From assembly GCA_963971535.1 (NCBI GenBank), contig OZ020598.1:101913496-101977495 (forward strand): a DNA stretch of 64,000 bases. Reading direction: 5' to 3'. The notes under the pieces are model-generated. The model ran no database searches. It was given only the letters and a program-made list of their open reading frames with translations, and was not told where the DNA came from. Below, in pieces: positions 31,791-45,943 of the stretch (its first letter is position 1; each line of letters starts with the position of its first letter). The position numbers and the translations under genes are program-made. Source of the stretch: Notolepis coatsorum (lineage: Eukaryota > Chordata > Actinopteri > Aulopiformes > Paralepididae).

Positions 31791-33323
31791 TAGTGTATTA
31801 ACGTGTATCTTCAATGATTCTATTTACTAAAGTCTCAGGATCGTATAGTGGATCGCTAGTGTATCTCTGCTAAATTGTACTCACACGTTTTGTTCAAATG
31901 TCTTATAAATGATTTGGAGTCGGAGCCAGGCGCTACGGTACAAAGACAGTCTCGCCGTCGTTTATTGGAAGATCCAACAGCTTAAAGTTCTTGCCAATTT
32001 CTCTATGTCTAAAACAGCTTCTGCAGCACGTCTCGATTGGATAGTTTTCAGCGCAGGTTGGGGGTCGTCTCAAGATGATGTTCTCCGTGCCTTGACGTGG
32101 TCTCCTGGTCTCCGTGCGCGCTGCTCGTAGTTTTCTCGTCTCCGCGCTGCTTTTTAATGTCTCATCTGTGGTACATTATATAGGACTCACAAGACCCCCC
32201 CCCCCCAGTAATCGAGTCTCCGGGATGTGATGTCACATGCCAGAGACTCCAGTATTTCTCTGATTGGTTTAACATGAAAGAACTGAACTCTGACCAAATA
32301 AGGAAATTACATGACTATTTCAAACGTTTCTTCCTTCTAATGAAAACGGACTAAACAGTTATTTGTTTGATCAAAATAAATGAATGAATACTTTGCTACC
32401 AGATTGCAGAATGGGTACAGCACAGTACAATACACACAACTCTTGCCAACGGGATATAAATTAGCAACCACCCTTTTGGATAAGTTTATATCAGGCCCGC
32501 TCCTTTTCAATTTCCTAGTTTTAACCTTTTCTTACTAAATGAACACACACTACTTTACTAAATGCTTTTTACTGTTACATTCCAGATTGTGCTAGACTAT
32601 CTAAATCCTATAGTATAATTCAGATTTAGATCATTGCGGCCACAGTTTTCTTATAACAACCTGTATAATGTTTGATGCAAAACTCCATATCTCTTTTATT
32701 TCATAAGCAATGTGTTTAGGAGAAAAGGCCATACTGTTGTTTTACTTATTTTAAGTTCTAAATCCAGTTTTATTTAATTTAGTCTCTCGCTGGTAATGGT
32801 CTTTAACTACATTAACTAGAATCTTATTTCCTTGACAATGATATGTTTAATCCTATGTATGGCTTTTTCCTTTTATCAGCGAGTCTGGTTATTCCATTTC
32901 TCAGTGGTCAATCAGTCTACTTTTTAGTGTCATTGTGCTTGCTTTTTCTTGATGTGTCTCCTATAGTTATCTGTTGATTAATAACTTGCTTATTTAGAGT
33001 TTTAACTTTCTGCCTTTGTAAGACATAATCTGTTTGGACCAGCTGCATGTCATTTCCTCCTCCTAAGAGTCTATCTCCTACTCAATCTGAACCACCAACT
33101 GTCTTACTGTCTTAAACTGTCACAGGGGGGTTGCATCTTCCGTTTTACCATTAGCATATAGTGGAGGGACCTATTTTTATGACCTTTAGCAAGAATGTCT
33201 GCCCCTCACCCCTAAACCTATTATTAACCCAGCTGCTGACACGCTGATTCCTATCCACTATAGAGATGCTGTCTTCTTAAATTTCATTACTTAGCACTAT
33301 TGTACATTTTTGATTCAATTAAT
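31791..33323. other. insertion between two LINE parts, partly LTR-like
   Basis: 31900-32000 read on the minus strand has CCAATAAACGACGGCGAGAC followed by a U5-like segment, suggesting an LTR fragment. 32400-32460 is another LINE 3' end. 32460-33320 shows no recognisable feature. Confidence 0.4.
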
Positions 33324-34215
33324 TTACGACAGTATCTTGTAGACCAGGCCCATTGCAAGTTGCTGTACTCTGTCGTCTACTCTAAGCCATCCTAGGTTGT
33401 CAAAGTGGGCAGGGGTGAGGTGGGTTCTGGGGGTAAGGTCAAGTAGTAGTCTGACCAGTTTGTTTTGTGATGTTTGTAATTTTGTTTTAAGCGCCTTTGA
33501 GGTGCTTTGGTACCATGAGGTGCACGCATAGTCATAGTACCCTTGAATGAGTGCTCCTGCCAGAGTCTTCAGGGTATTCTTGTTTACCAGAGAGGAGATC
33601 CGGTACAAGAATCGAGTTCGTTGGTTGACTTTTTTTTATTACATTGGATGCCATTTTGTCACAGGAAAGATTTGCCTCTAGGATGGAACCCAGGTAGGTA
33701 ATTTCGTCTTTCCTTGTGACAATATTGTCACCCACTGTAACTGAGAAGCCGTCGGTCTTGCTGAGTATGTTATTTGAACCGAAGAGAATGGACTCTGTTT
33801 TGCCCATGTGTAATGATAGTTTGTTATCAGCGAGCCATATGCAGATTTTGCCTAGTTCCGAGCTGAGGGTTTTTTCAACCTGCAACTTGTTCTTGTCAGA
33901 GACCAGCAGGGCTGAGTCGTCCGTAAACAGGAACAAGTTGCAGTCACAGGCTGACGACATGTCATTTTCATAAATTAGGAAGAGTAGCGGTCCTAGTATG
34001 CTTCCTTGTGGAACACCACAGCTCACTGTGAGGGGGGGGGATAGAGTACCGTTTACCTCCACCATCTGTTCTCTCCCCTCCAGGTAGGATTGCATCCAGC
34101 TCACTGATAAGCTATCAAAACCAATTGCTTTTAGCTTGTCAATCAGAATGGAGTGATTGACAGTGTCGAAGGCCTTTTGTAGGTCCAGCATGACCAGGAG
34201 TCCCAGTGGTATTCT
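33324..34215 (-). pseudogene. LINE reverse transcriptase, frameshifted
   Basis: On the minus strand: LLVMLDLQKAFDTVNHSIL (RT motif with the first catalytic Asp), CGVPQGSILGPLLFLIY, then FTDDSALL carrying the two catalytic aspartates, and KTESILFGS. A frameshift at about 33630 moves the reading into the downstream block (LAGALIQGYYDYACTSWY). The 5' part is missing, and a stop at about 33324 is followed by unrelated sequence. The family resembles Rex1-like LINEs. Confidence 0.8.
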
Positions 34216-34224
34216 AAAGGTTAG

Positions 34225-34590
34225 ATAAACAGACTTGTGACGGGTCGCTGGTTCAATCTCCAGAATGAGCAAGGCACTCAACCTGCTCCAGGTCATCACC
34301 AAGAGCCCAGGACGCCTATCGCAAAGAGGAGGGGGTCCCCAGATGTTCCTGACCAACATTCCCAATCAAGTCTATGACATCAAGGCCACCTAATCATCCC
34401 TTCCCCTTAATTGAGCCTTCCTCCCATTGTGTAGTGTGATGTGTGCCTGGTGCCAGTGTACGGCAGCCAATGAGCCCACAAAGTCCATGGCTGCAGTGCA
34501 ACACAGTGGTGGTGGAGGAGGGCATTTCTTCTTTTTTCGTGTCTAGAAGAGCGCTATGTAAATGCAATGATCATTCCTTCATTAATCTAG
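34225..34590 (+). mobile_element. SINE with L2-type tail
   Basis: Begins with a box B-like GGGTCGCTGGTTCAATCTCC and ends GAGCGCTATGTAAATGCAAT, the tail shared by L2-type LINEs and dependent SINEs. The tRNA-like head is truncated by the junction with the LINE. Confidence 0.5.
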
Positions 34591-36985
34591 CTGCATGGCT
34601 CTCCCATCTGCATTCATAACACGTCATGAACTATGAATCTTTCCTCCGCTTATTTTAACCTGTGAAGCTCTGTGTATCAAAACTGTGTGAAAGCACTTAA
34701 AAAAAAACGTTTGACTTGAAATAATAATTAATTAAACCAATGCATTTGCGAGATGCTCACTTATCCACCCACTCACTCACTCTTACAGCTATCTCTCTCT
34801 TATTCTCATCACTTAACCAACACGGCCTTCTACCTACTCTGTGGTAATGCTGCAGGAAGTAGGAATGAAAGAAGTCCTATTGATCCAGCACTGCATTTAC
34901 TGTTTAGCCCTTGCTGTACCCAAGCAGTCATATTCATCTTGATACCATCAACATAGTTCCAAACGCAACCTTTTAATGCAGAAGGATGAATGACTCCATG
35001 TAATTAATATTGTGTAATTGTACCGGGTATTGTTCGTACCTCCATTGTGTCAATTTCAAAAGGCCAAGGAATGACGACGATTTTCAGAGTCACTGTAGAT
35101 CTATGCTGTAGGAGTCAGATTGGCACGTTGCGGCACTTTGCTCTCGTCTGTCGGCTCCAGGCTGCGTTTCTCCCGATCATTCAATACATTGTTGGAAAGT
35201 TGAATTTACCGAATTTGTAGCCAATGAGCGTCTGCTCCGAAAGTGATCCCAGACAAGCGCTGATTGCAACGAGAAGGGGGCAGAAGAAGACAAACAAGTT
35301 CTTTGTTTTGACTCGTGCGTCCGAATGAATGGAAGTAGACGGCCATTTTGGATAAACACGCTGAATTATTGCAGTACACACATTACAAAAAAAAGTTTTC
35401 CGTGGGATTTTTATAACCTTTGGACTGTATGACTATAAGACTTCAGGCTATGGAACCGTTTTGTTTTCCAGCTCCTACCTCTCAACCGGAACCCCAAAAC
35501 AGGCATTTGCCAACAAGTCAACACAAAAGTAAGGAGAAAATATTTTATTTCAGTGTGTTCAAACCTCTGTTTCTCTAATACATTAGCACTCAAAGTGATT
35601 TACCTTTATTGAAAACCTCAGAATGTTACCTTTAAAAAGAGACCAGACTCATGCATGTGCTATAAGTATAAAGTATAATCAATCACAAATTACTTTGGGT
35701 ATGCAATCGTCAGGCGTTTTATTCATAATGTGGGGTAAGCTTAAGTGGTTAATAGGTTAATGATAATCACCTGCTATTTGATTCTATTCTATTCTATTCT
35801 ATTCTATTCTATTCTATTATATTCTATTCTATTCTATTCTATTCTATTATGATCACCTGTTGTTTGCGACCAAGATGTCAATCAAGCTGCAACCTTCTAG
35901 GAGGGCCCTTGGAGGGGGGCTAGGCCATACGGCCCCTGATTCTGACAGCTCAATGGGCCGAAGAACTTCCCATTGGACATTAAGCCCATTGGTCCGACAG
36001 TCCGTTATCCTGAAAACAAAACCCATAGTTCTGAAGTGCCGATTAGTTAAAAAGGAAGTCTGTTAGTCGGACAGTCCGTTATCCCAAAAATACACACATC
36101 TATTTCTCTTAAGACGACAATACAAATGCATCTACAGCACATCTCTCTCTTTCACAATGCCTAATGTTTGCATGTAATGCCAGACTTGGAGAGAGCAATG
36201 AAAACTCCTTTCATCCTATCTATTTTGGCCGGTATTTCAGTTTCTGAAGGCTGTTTCCCTCTATGGCATCATTTAAATCTGGGCCTCGGTTAGATCAGTA
36301 AAAAAAACATCTGTAGAGAAGATACAGTTATAACTGGCAACTCTCTATCGATGGAATGGATGTGAATTGGCCTGGAAAAAAAGGGGGATAAAGAGTAAGA
36401 GAGAGAATCATCCTCAAGACAGAATCAGTGCAACACAAGGCAAGAGGTAAGCTTCAACAAGCTTCACTGGCTACATGGGTAGAGCTTCAGACTCACTCTG
36501 GTCTCAGTTTCCTCCCCTGTGAAATGTATCGCAATCCGTGTTTATGTCGATCCATAGTAGCACCAGCCAAAGGAGACTGGACGCCTGTGAAAGGTGGTTT
36601 TTGAGCTTCAAGACATTTTATTCCCACACCTGTGGACGGCACATTCACGCCCCATTTCTGTTGTAAATGATTACAAATAAATTATAAATAGTTATAAATA
36701 GTTAGTAGACTCCACTAGCATGGTCAGGCTTTGTGATCAGCTGCTTTTCAAGTGGCGCTTGAAAATACAAAATAAATACAAAATAAATGATTGCGTTGTA
36801 ATAAGATACATCGTGTGCATGCATTTATGTGCACAAGATAATGTACAAAATATAACACTAATATAAATACAACATTTTCATATTTCAGTGTTGAAATGAA
36901 AGAGAACACATTCTCTGAAAGAGAACACATTCAACCTCTGCTGTTTGACTGCGTGGTTGTGGGGGATAGAATATAAGCTAAATAG
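34591..36985. other. intergenic sequence, one pentanucleotide repeat
   Basis: No gene recognised. (ATTCT)n lies at 35780-35850. Other short frames have no recognisable domain. Confidence 0.45.
35780..35850. repeat. (ATTCT)n microsatellite
   Basis: Twelve or more pentamer units with two ATTAT variants. Confidence 0.95.
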
Positions 36986-37257
36986 TAGGGATGTCCGATA
37001 TTATCGGCCTACCGACATTGGCATAAAAATGTGATATCGTAATTATTTTTTACATTTATTTAACCTTTATTTACCCAGGCAAGCAAGTAAGAACAAATTA
37101 TTATTTCAAAGTATGCATAATGTTGTGTTAATGACACAACAAGAGATATGTAATGTTAATTACCTGAAATTATTCAGTTTTTTTGCGCGGGGGGGGGGGG
37201 GGGACCTTGCATATATCGGTATCGGTTGATATCGGTATCGGAAATTAAGAGTTGGAC
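36986..37257. mobile_element. hAT-like non-autonomous element
   Basis: Starts TAGGGATGTCCGATATTATC and ends with repeated GATATCGGTATCGG, AATTAAGAGTTGGACAA. Such ends are common in fish hAT MITEs. It is interrupted by an ATTTAACCTTTATTTACCCA block from another repeat and a poly(G) run (37187-37203). Confidence 0.45.
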
Positions 37258-38336
37258 AATGCCCTCACCTCCATCACTCACCCCATCACTCACCTCCATC
37301 ACTCACCTCCATCACTCACCCCATCACTCACCTCCATCACTCACCCCATCACTCACCTCCATCACTCACCCCATCACTCACCTCCATCACTCACCTCCAT
37401 CACTCACCCCCATCACTCACCTCCATCACTCACCCCATCACTCACCTCCATCACTCACCCCATCACTCACCTCCATCACTCACCCCATCACTCACCCCAT
37501 GACTCACCCCCATCACTCACCTCCATCACTCACCCCATCACTCACCTCCATCACTCACCTCCATTACTCACCCCATGACTCACCCCCATCACTCACCTCC
37601 ATCACTCACCTCCATCACTCACCCCATCACTCACCTCCATCACTCACCTCCATCACTCACCCCATGACTCACCCCCATCACTCACCTCCATCACTCACCC
37701 CATCACTCACCTCCATCACTCACCTCCATTACTCACCACATGACTCACCCCCATCACTCACCCCATCACTCACCTCCATCACTCACCCCATGACTCACCC
37801 CCATCACTCACCCCATCACACACCCCATCACTCACCTCCATCACTCACCTACATCACTCACCTCCATCACTCACCCCATCACTCACCCCCATCACTCACC
37901 TCCATCACTCACCCCATCACTCACCTCCATCACTCACCCCATCACTTACCTCCATCACTCACCTCCATCACTCACCTCCATCACTCACCTCCATCACTCA
38001 CCCCATCACTCACCTCCATCACTCACCCCATCACTCACCCCATCACTCACCTCCATCACTCACCTCCATCACTCACCCCATCACTCACCCCATCACTCAC
38101 CTCCATCACTCACCTCCATCACTCACCCCATCACTCACCCCATCACTCACCCCCATCACTCACCTCCATCACTCACCCCATCACTCACCCCCATCACTCA
38201 CCCCATCACTCACCCCATCACTCACCCCCATCACTCACCCCCATCACTCACCTCCATCACTCACCTCCATCACTCACCCCATCACTCACCTCCATCACTC
38301 ACCCCATCACTCACCCCCATCACTCACCTCCCTCAC
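37258..38336. repeat. 12/13-bp minisatellite
   Basis: About 85 tandem units of CCATCACTCACC with a T or C spacer. One frame stays open for 371 codons (HHSPPSLTP-type repeats) solely because of the repeat composition. Confidence 0.95.
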
Positions 38337-38589
38337 CATGAAGCGCTTCCAGAGGCTGGTCCTGGCTCCTGTCAAAGAGATAAGTGGTTAATTTGTCCTC
38401 AGGAGCTCCGGCTGTTCGCTCTGAATCTATAGCCTGAACTCCGACCACAGGACCCGGTAAGTAAGTTAATGGTTCTGCATGGATCACACTACTGACTGTA
38501 TTTCACACCACTTGGTGTAAAGAGAAAAAAATCAGAGCTGTTCCTTTGAGCTGTAACATTATGTAATTCTGAAAATGGAGAATGACCTA

Positions 38590-38697
38590 TTCTTATTATT
38601 GTATTATTGCACAATCGTTGCGGGCAAGACCCCCCGCATTTCACTGTATGCTTGTATGCCGTGACAAATAAAACTCTTGACTTGACTTGACTTGATG
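38590..38697 (+). mobile_element. LINE/SINE 3' tail with CTTGA repeats
   Basis: CCCCGCATTTCACTGTATGC is followed by a GTGACAAATAAAACTCTTGA tail and three TTGAC units. The same tail recurs at 57478-57546. Confidence 0.6.
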
Positions 38698-38834
38698 GTC
38701 CTTCTCACACCTGGAGAGACATGAAGGGAAGGTGGAGACTCACCCGGAGAGAGGAGGGAAGAGGCGCCGGACTAGGAACCAATGAAGTGTCCGAAAAACA
38801 AGTAGCAACGTCTTCTTTCCAAACAGAACCACTT

Positions 38835-39190
38835 ATTAGGACAACAACCAGGACAACCGCCAGGTCATCAACCAGGTCATCAACCAAGACAACAACCAGG
38901 ACAACCGCCAGGTCATCAACCAGGTCATCAACCAAGACAACAACCAGGACAACAACCAGGTCAACAACCAGGACAACAACCAGGACAACAACCAGGACAA
39001 CAACCAGGTCAACAACCAGGTCATCAACCAGGACAACAACCAGGTCATCAACCAGGACAACAACCAGGTCATCAATCAGGACAACAACCAGGTCAACAAC
39101 CAGGTCATCAACCAGGTCAACAGCCAGGACAACAACCAGGTCAACAGCCAGGACAACAGCCAGGACAACAGCCAGATAAACAACCAGGTT
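38835..39190. repeat. 12-bp minisatellite (CAACCAGGACAA)
   Basis: About 30 units alternating GGACAACAACCA and GGTCATCAACCA. Open frames across it encode TTRTTTRSS-type repeats and are not convincing genes. Confidence 0.95.
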
Positions 39191-39204
39191 GTTGTCTATG
39201 CTCT

Positions 39205-39625
39205 ACCTCTCGGTTTACTAAGAGTTTCTTGCCCAGTGCTGTGCGCAGCCTGAATAACTCCAAAGGCTAGATTTGTATATTATTTTATAAAAAAAGAAAA
39301 TACTACTAGTCAGGTTGTGGAAGTGCTGTTTCTGTGTGTCTGTGCATTACGTACTTTGCTTATATGCACTTTTACTGTAAATTGTGCCGATATGCATTAT
39401 GCACTTTACTATGATATGCACTTTAGGGGATGTTGATATCAACCTTAGCATTTGTCCTTTTATACTGTGTTTTTTCTTACTGTCCATGTTTTTTTCTTTA
39501 CTGTTTCTGCTCTGCTCCTGTATTGGTTTAGTTGTAGACACACAGTATTGCTCTGTACCTGTATTCCAATGTGGATTCGTCCATACATGGCAAATACAAT
39601 CTCTGACTCTCTGACTCTCTGAGGT
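39205..39625 (+). pseudogene. LINE C-terminal remnant and 3' UTR
   Basis: The plus frame near 39210-39268 reads SRFTKSFLPSAVRSLNNSK, the end of ORF2 in several fish LINEs. About 340 bases of 3' UTR and a (TCTCTGAC)n tail at 39598-39620 follow. Confidence 0.55.
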
Positions 39626-39896
39626 CAACGTTGAGGTTCCATAACTCTAGAACGTCCTTCTACTGTGCCTTGCTGCTTCTACACGCCACTGCCTCGGGTC
39701 TGGTGGGAATGGAAGTGACATGGAACAAACACTGTCTGGGAGGCTCTGGTGTGAACATGCTTGACACTGTATTTGAACGGGTTAAATGAGAGGGAGCCGG
39801 GGGCAAGACACTCGACCCTATCCCAGTGTACACGTAGTGGCCCAGGGGCCAGCAATAGGAGACTGTGGTTGTACCAGTATTGGTGGACTCCCCTAC

Positions 39897-40640
39897 ACAG
39901 AGAGAGACAGACAGAGAAGATACAGACAGAGAGAAGATACAGACAGAGAGAGGATACAGACAGAGATACAGACAGAGAGAAGATACAGACAGAGAGAAGA
40001 TACAGACAGAGAGATACAGACAGAGAGAAGATACAGACAGAGAGATACAGACAGAGAGAAGATACAGACAGAGAGAAGTTACAGACAGAGAGAAGATACA
40101 GACAGAGAGATACAGACAGAGAGAAGATACAGACAGAGAGAAGATACAGACAGAGATACAGACAGAGAGAAGATACAGACAGAGAGAAGATACAGACAGA
40201 GAGAAGATACAGACAGAGATACAGACAGAGAGAAGATACAGACAGAGAGAAGATACAGACAGAGATACAGACAGAGAGAAGATACAGACAGGGAGAAGAT
40301 ACAGACAGAGAGAAGATACAGACAGAGATACAGACAGAGAGAAGATACAGACAGAGAGAAGATACAGACAGAGATACAGACAGAGAGAAGATACAGACAG
40401 AGAGATACAGACAGAGAGAAGATACAGACAGAGAGAAGATACAGACAGAGAGAAGATACAGACAGAGATACAGACAGAGAGAAGATACAGACAGAGAGAT
40501 ACAGATAGAGAAGATACAGATATAGAGAGATACAGACAGAGAGAAGATACAGACAGAGAGAAGATACAGACAGATAGATACAGATAGAGAAGATACAGAT
40601 ATAGAGAGATACAGACAGAGAAGATACAGACCAAGAGAAG
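39897..40640. repeat. 16/17-bp minisatellite (GAGAAGATACAGACAGA)
   Basis: About 45 units of AGAGAAGATACAGACAG with shorter AGATACAGACAG variants. Open frames in all three plus phases confirm that the ORFs are repeat artefacts. Confidence 0.95.
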
Positions 40641-42316
40641 GGGAGAGAGAGCAGGATAGCTAGAGATACATACAGAGATAAACAGGGAAGGAGCAACATT
40701 TTGAGGACATCTTTGCATTTTGAGCATTGCGGTTTCAATACAACAGTTCTTGACAAAGTGCTTCTTTGCCTCGGTCACTGATTTCTTGCAACCAAGACGG
40801 AGAAACAGAAGGAGAACAGGTTTTGAAGGAGAGCAGTAGGTAATAAATCTGACCTGACATCAGCGTGTTCTCTCTCACACTCTCTGACTCCCCTGCCTTG
40901 TGTCTATAGCGCTTCCCTCGTCTCCTGATTCACCGGTCCGTTTAGTCTTTAGTCTCCAGTAGGCCTGAGGGCCCGGCTTCATTGATCCGTCTGTCTACGT
41001 CTGTTTTTAATTGTTTTTTAATGAGGAGCATCCTTTTGTTGTACTTGTGGAACTGACATAATCCGTCACCATCCGTCAGTTCGTTTTTCAATGTGTATTT
41101 TCAGGGGCTCTAACAGAACTGAGCATTTCATGTACTTTATACGTGAAAAATAAAACAAAACTTGAAATATTAGATAACATAGAGACTGACATATACACAG
41201 GCTCTGTTTTACATAAAATATAACCCCACCATTACATTTACATAATGGTAAGAACTAGATTTAAAGATGTTCTCCTGCCTGATTGCATTTAAATCAACAA
41301 ATTGATTAGTCAACACAGTTGTATGATTAGTTGTCTCTCTCCTCTCTCTTGTTAACGCTTTGACTGCCACGCATATTGCTTATCCTTACCCTTAGAATGT
41401 CAGCCTTCTAGTCGTTTCCGTGGTCGTTGCACTATGTTTTTGCGAAGCTGTGTATGTGTTCTGTATTATAGCTGTAGAGACACGGTGTGGCTCATTTTGA
41501 CAAACATGTAGTCCAGCATGGGAATAATAGTTTGTTTCCACACGCTGTAGTTTGTAGTTTATTACACGCTAAACATCGCACATTTCCAAGATAATACAGT
41601 ATTTTTGCATAGATTGCGAGATAAAACGTGTTATGTGCAATAAGCCCAAACCGTTGTGGCTGATCCCCTGAAACCCTGAATACTCCCAAATCAAAGGTAT
41701 ATGATATCTATATATACCATCAAAAATCATCATGGGGGTCGTTTTAACTCAAAACTATGATTGCATTTGCCGAGCATGTTTTTCGTCCGGTGAAACACAG
41801 AACTGTGATCGTTAGAAAAACATGTTTCAGATTCGGTCAAATAGACATAGAATGTACCTTACCTTAGCCAGCCAAGAAGAATAATTCCAAGTGATCGCAT
41901 CGCCATCGCGATTACCAGTGTATACAGTATGTCTATACACGTTTCGATGGTCAAATACGCTTATGCAACGAAATTCCGAGGCGAGCACTGTGAATTTCTG
42001 TCCCAGCAGAAGGAGGGGCATCTAACCGAGGAGAAACTGACAGTGAAACTGACTATCAGCCCCAAGCCATTGCAGTTCAGACACGGGACGATACTGCCAC
42101 TTGGTGATAGTTGATCAGAATGCAGTTCTAATGTGTGGGGATGTGCGTAAATTATGCAGATCGCTCTAGGCAAGTCTGTAGAGCAGGGATCAAAGTGAAA
42201 AGATCAAACGATCCAAAAACTACTTTTTACGTTTTTGGCACTCAACCTTCGGCACCCAATAACGACTGTTTACGTTTTTGGCACATACTGTGTTAAAAGA
42301 CATACATTAACTCTGC

Positions 42317-42320
<4 letters not shown>
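40641..42320. other. intergenic sequence, no gene recognised
   Basis: Contains a possible retroposon tail near 41140-41165 (AAAAATAAAACAAAACTTGA). Nothing else is supported. Confidence 0.4.
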
Positions 42321-43022
<702 letters not shown>

Positions 43023-43509
43023 TATATAGTATTATAATTATTATCATCATCACCACCCTCACATTGTTGAAGGCTTTAGCAATACTATTATAGCATGCCA
43101 ATAAAACACATTGAATGAACCTGGAGGGAATGAAAGTGACAGGATTGAGAGAGAAATAGAGAGAGAAAACGAAAATAAGGGATCTTTTCAAGTGACACCT
43201 GTCAATTCCCTGGGGAGAGTGGGGAACGCAATAACCTCGATCTGACAGGCTCGCTGAGAGGCGGACGGAATAAGTGACAATTGGAGAGACGGATGGGAAA
43301 ATAGAGAGGAAGAGGAAGAGAGCATAGATGAGAGGAAAGGAAAGGATGGAGAACCTTCAAGGGACACTTTCTATAAGATAAATACAGTGGACAGGTATGT
43401 CAGTCAACCTCTCTATTCCTCTGTCCTGCTCAGATTTGTTAAATCCCATTACTCTCTCTTTCACAGAAGGGTTTCTAGGTAGAAATAGAGGATATGTTTG
43501 TCTCAGTCT

Positions 43510-43640
<131 letters not shown>

Positions 43641-43969
43641 GACACACAAGCATTTCATTTTCTGCCCTGACTGAAATATATGCAGAAAGGTCTATACTGT
43701 ATGTTCTTTGGGTGTGTGGGTGTCTCATCCTATGTGTGTGTGTGTCATCGGCTTTTGTGTGTTGTTTTACTTCGCTTTGAAATATTACAGTGAAATATTT
43801 TGCACTGTTGTCGCATTTATCTTGTTGAAATCCTCCAACAGGCTATTTTTTGTAAGTTGACTGGTTTGCACACCCCTATGACAGCTAATACATGGTACAT
43901 TCCATGGTGCTCAGCTGTCAGCAGTCAGCTGGCCTCGCGCAGTTCACAGGTAATTGAAGTAAGTAAGAA

Positions 43970-44050
43970 CAGTAAGAAGCATTTTGTATGAAAGTATTCT
44001 GTACTTCTGTATGACAACTATTAAAGAACTTGAACTTGAACTTGAACTAA
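43970..44050 (+). mobile_element. LINE 3' tail with CTTGAA repeats
   Basis: TTAAAGAACTTGAACTTGAAC resembles the hexameric tail of a LINE 3' end. It directly precedes the hAT relic. Confidence 0.4.
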
Positions 44051-44081
44051 TCATCACACAGTGATGTGGTTGCATTCTGTC

Positions 44082-44710
44082 ATGGTGGCAACCCCCGCTA
44101 AGAAAGTTAAAGCAAAGGAAATTCGGGCATTCCAGCCCTTGCGGACAGACGACTACGGGTTTGTGTGTCAGAAGGACCGTGCTGTGTGTACTTATGTTTA
44201 GAAAATGTAGTTTGCCGAACGTCAGGTGTGAAACGCCATTTTGAGACGAAGCATCAAAAAAGTTTCAAAGATCAGTCGGATCAGGCAGAATCTATTAAAC
44301 GTGGCGTGGCCAGGTATAGGAAGCAAGCCAGCACGCTCAAAGTGTTCACGACTGCTAAAAACCACACAACTGAAGCAAGCTATCGCATTGCTCATTGCAT
44401 TGCGAAATGTGGAAAGCCATTCACTAAGTATATCAAGGAGGCTTTTCACTGTAGCTCAGATGTTTTGTTTGAAGGCTTGCCAAACAAAGAGACAATCAAA
44501 TCAAGGATAAAAGATATCCCCATGTCAGTTCAAAGTGTCGAGCGACGCATCAACGAAATGTCCGAAAATATCAAAGAACAGCAAACAGCTGGATTAAAAG
44601 ATGCTCCGGTGTGCTCAGTAAAGCAAAACAGGGCCAGGGATCTCACTGGCAGAGACATGCAGGTAGGCAGCTGTTTATTTTCCTACACATGGCTGCATGC
44701 TAACTTGAAC

Positions 44711-44744
<34 letters not shown>
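44082..44744 (+). pseudogene. hAT-type transposase N-terminal part (BED finger), frameshifted
   Basis: From the ATG at 44082 the frame encodes a basic start and LRTDDYGFVCQKDRAVC, then hits a stop at about 44199. A one-base shift at about 44195 continues in the frame from 44165 with LCLENVVCRTSGVKRHFETK, completing a BED zinc finger (C..C..H...H). The next about 150 residues (YRIAHCIAKCGKPFTKY, VQSVERRINEMSENIK) match the region before the RNase H fold in ZBED5/SCAND3-like hAT proteins. The catalytic domain would lie beyond a (CT)n run and the assembly gap and is not seen. Confidence 0.7.
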
Positions 44745-44944
44745 NNNNNNNNNNNNNNNNNNNNNNNNNNNNNNNNNNNNNNNNNNNNNNNNNNNNNNNN
44801 NNNNNNNNNNNNNNNNNNNNNNNNNNNNNNNNNNNNNNNNNNNNNNNNNNNNNNNNNNNNNNNNNNNNNNNNNNNNNNNNNNNNNNNNNNNNNNNNNNNN
44901 NNNNNNNNNNNNNNNNNNNNNNNNNNNNNNNNNNNNNNNNNNNN
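44745..44944. other. 200-base assembly gap
   Basis: Exactly 200 N bases directly following a (CT)n run. The round size suggests a placeholder, so true length is unknown. Confidence 0.99.
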
Positions 44945-44967
44945 CTCCTGACAGCACTAATTATAAC

Positions 44968-45050
44968 ATCATCTCTACACTGGTACGATCATATTTATAC
45001 TGGTACGATCATATTTATACTGGTACGATCATATTTATACTGGTACTGTT
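44968..45050. repeat. 20-bp tandem repeat
   Basis: Four copies of CTGGTACGATCATATTTATA. Related text (GGTACGGTCATATTTATACT) recurs once at 58728-58747. Confidence 0.9.
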
Positions 45051-45943
45051 ACGATGGGTGGAACGTTTAGATGGCATGACGGTGGTAGAGGTGAGTAGAA
45101 CCCAAATGCAGACTTAGACACGAGGAGAGGCAGTGGAGAGTGAGAGAGACGAGGCACGAGTCAGGGTTGTAAATAACAAGCTTTACTGAACGTAACGTTA
45201 CAGGGCTTGGCAGAAAACGAACTTCAAACTCGAAAACAAACCTCAGCAATGCTGGAAAACGTGGGCAAACAATACATGAACAGACTCACAGGGAAATACA
45301 GGAAGCTTCACGGGAGGTACACAAAGTAGACAGCACACGGGGACGCGTGAACACTTAAGGTAACCTACTTGAGTTTCGTTCCGCGTTTCTCTGATTGGCC
45401 ACGACGCCCACGTGACCACACCTAGCACGCCCCCGCGGCAGAGCGGCGCAGCGCTCTCCTTCGCGAATACGCTGGTTCAGAACGCAAGCCGCCATCTTTA
45501 ATGTGTCACATACTGTAAGTCGCATAGGTAATATTAATAGGTTGCCGCGGCATTATGCATTCGTAATCCCCCCTACATAATAACCACGCAGGTTAATCAA
45601 GCAACGCTCGCGCAATACCTAGCTTAATAATAAGTAGGCAATTGGCACAAGTGTAAATTATACATTCGTCACTCAGTTTTAATATCGACGGATAGCTCAA
45701 CTCGTTCGTCAGCTTGCTGTGGAGCCGCTGGTCAGTCGGTGACAAGTTCGAATCACTTCAATTTTTATTTTTATTTTTTTTACGTTTAATTAATTTATCA
45801 TCTCTCTATATAAACGTAACTAGCTATTCATATCAATCGAAATAACGTTCATCTCCGATATTTAAACATGGTCCCCAAAATGAATGGAAGCGAATGAGGA
45901 GCCTGACACCTGGGAGGAATGGGGGTGTTGCAGCGTTGGGGAT
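45051..45943. other. LTR-like and SINE-like debris
   Basis: 45330-45440 is the inverse match of 57000-57080 and, more weakly, 13150-13220. The rest shows no coding signal. It ends at the GGGAT target site of the BEL/Pao insertion. Confidence 0.4.
45690..45756 (+). repeat. tRNA-like SINE head
   Basis: GATAGCTCAACTCGTTCGTC resembles box A of a tRNA, and GACAAGTTCGAATCAC about 45 bases later is a good box B. The acceptor stem does not pair well, so it is more likely a SINE head than a tRNA gene. Confidence 0.3.

Noticed and set aside
37226..38341. 371-codon histidine/proline/serine repeat protein
   Set aside because: Entirely a 12/13-bp minisatellite; no non-repeat coding part.
39660..40778. 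Long frames on both strands through the GAGAAGATACAGACAG repeat
   Set aside because: Open in all three plus phases and two minus phases, the mark of a repeat without stops.
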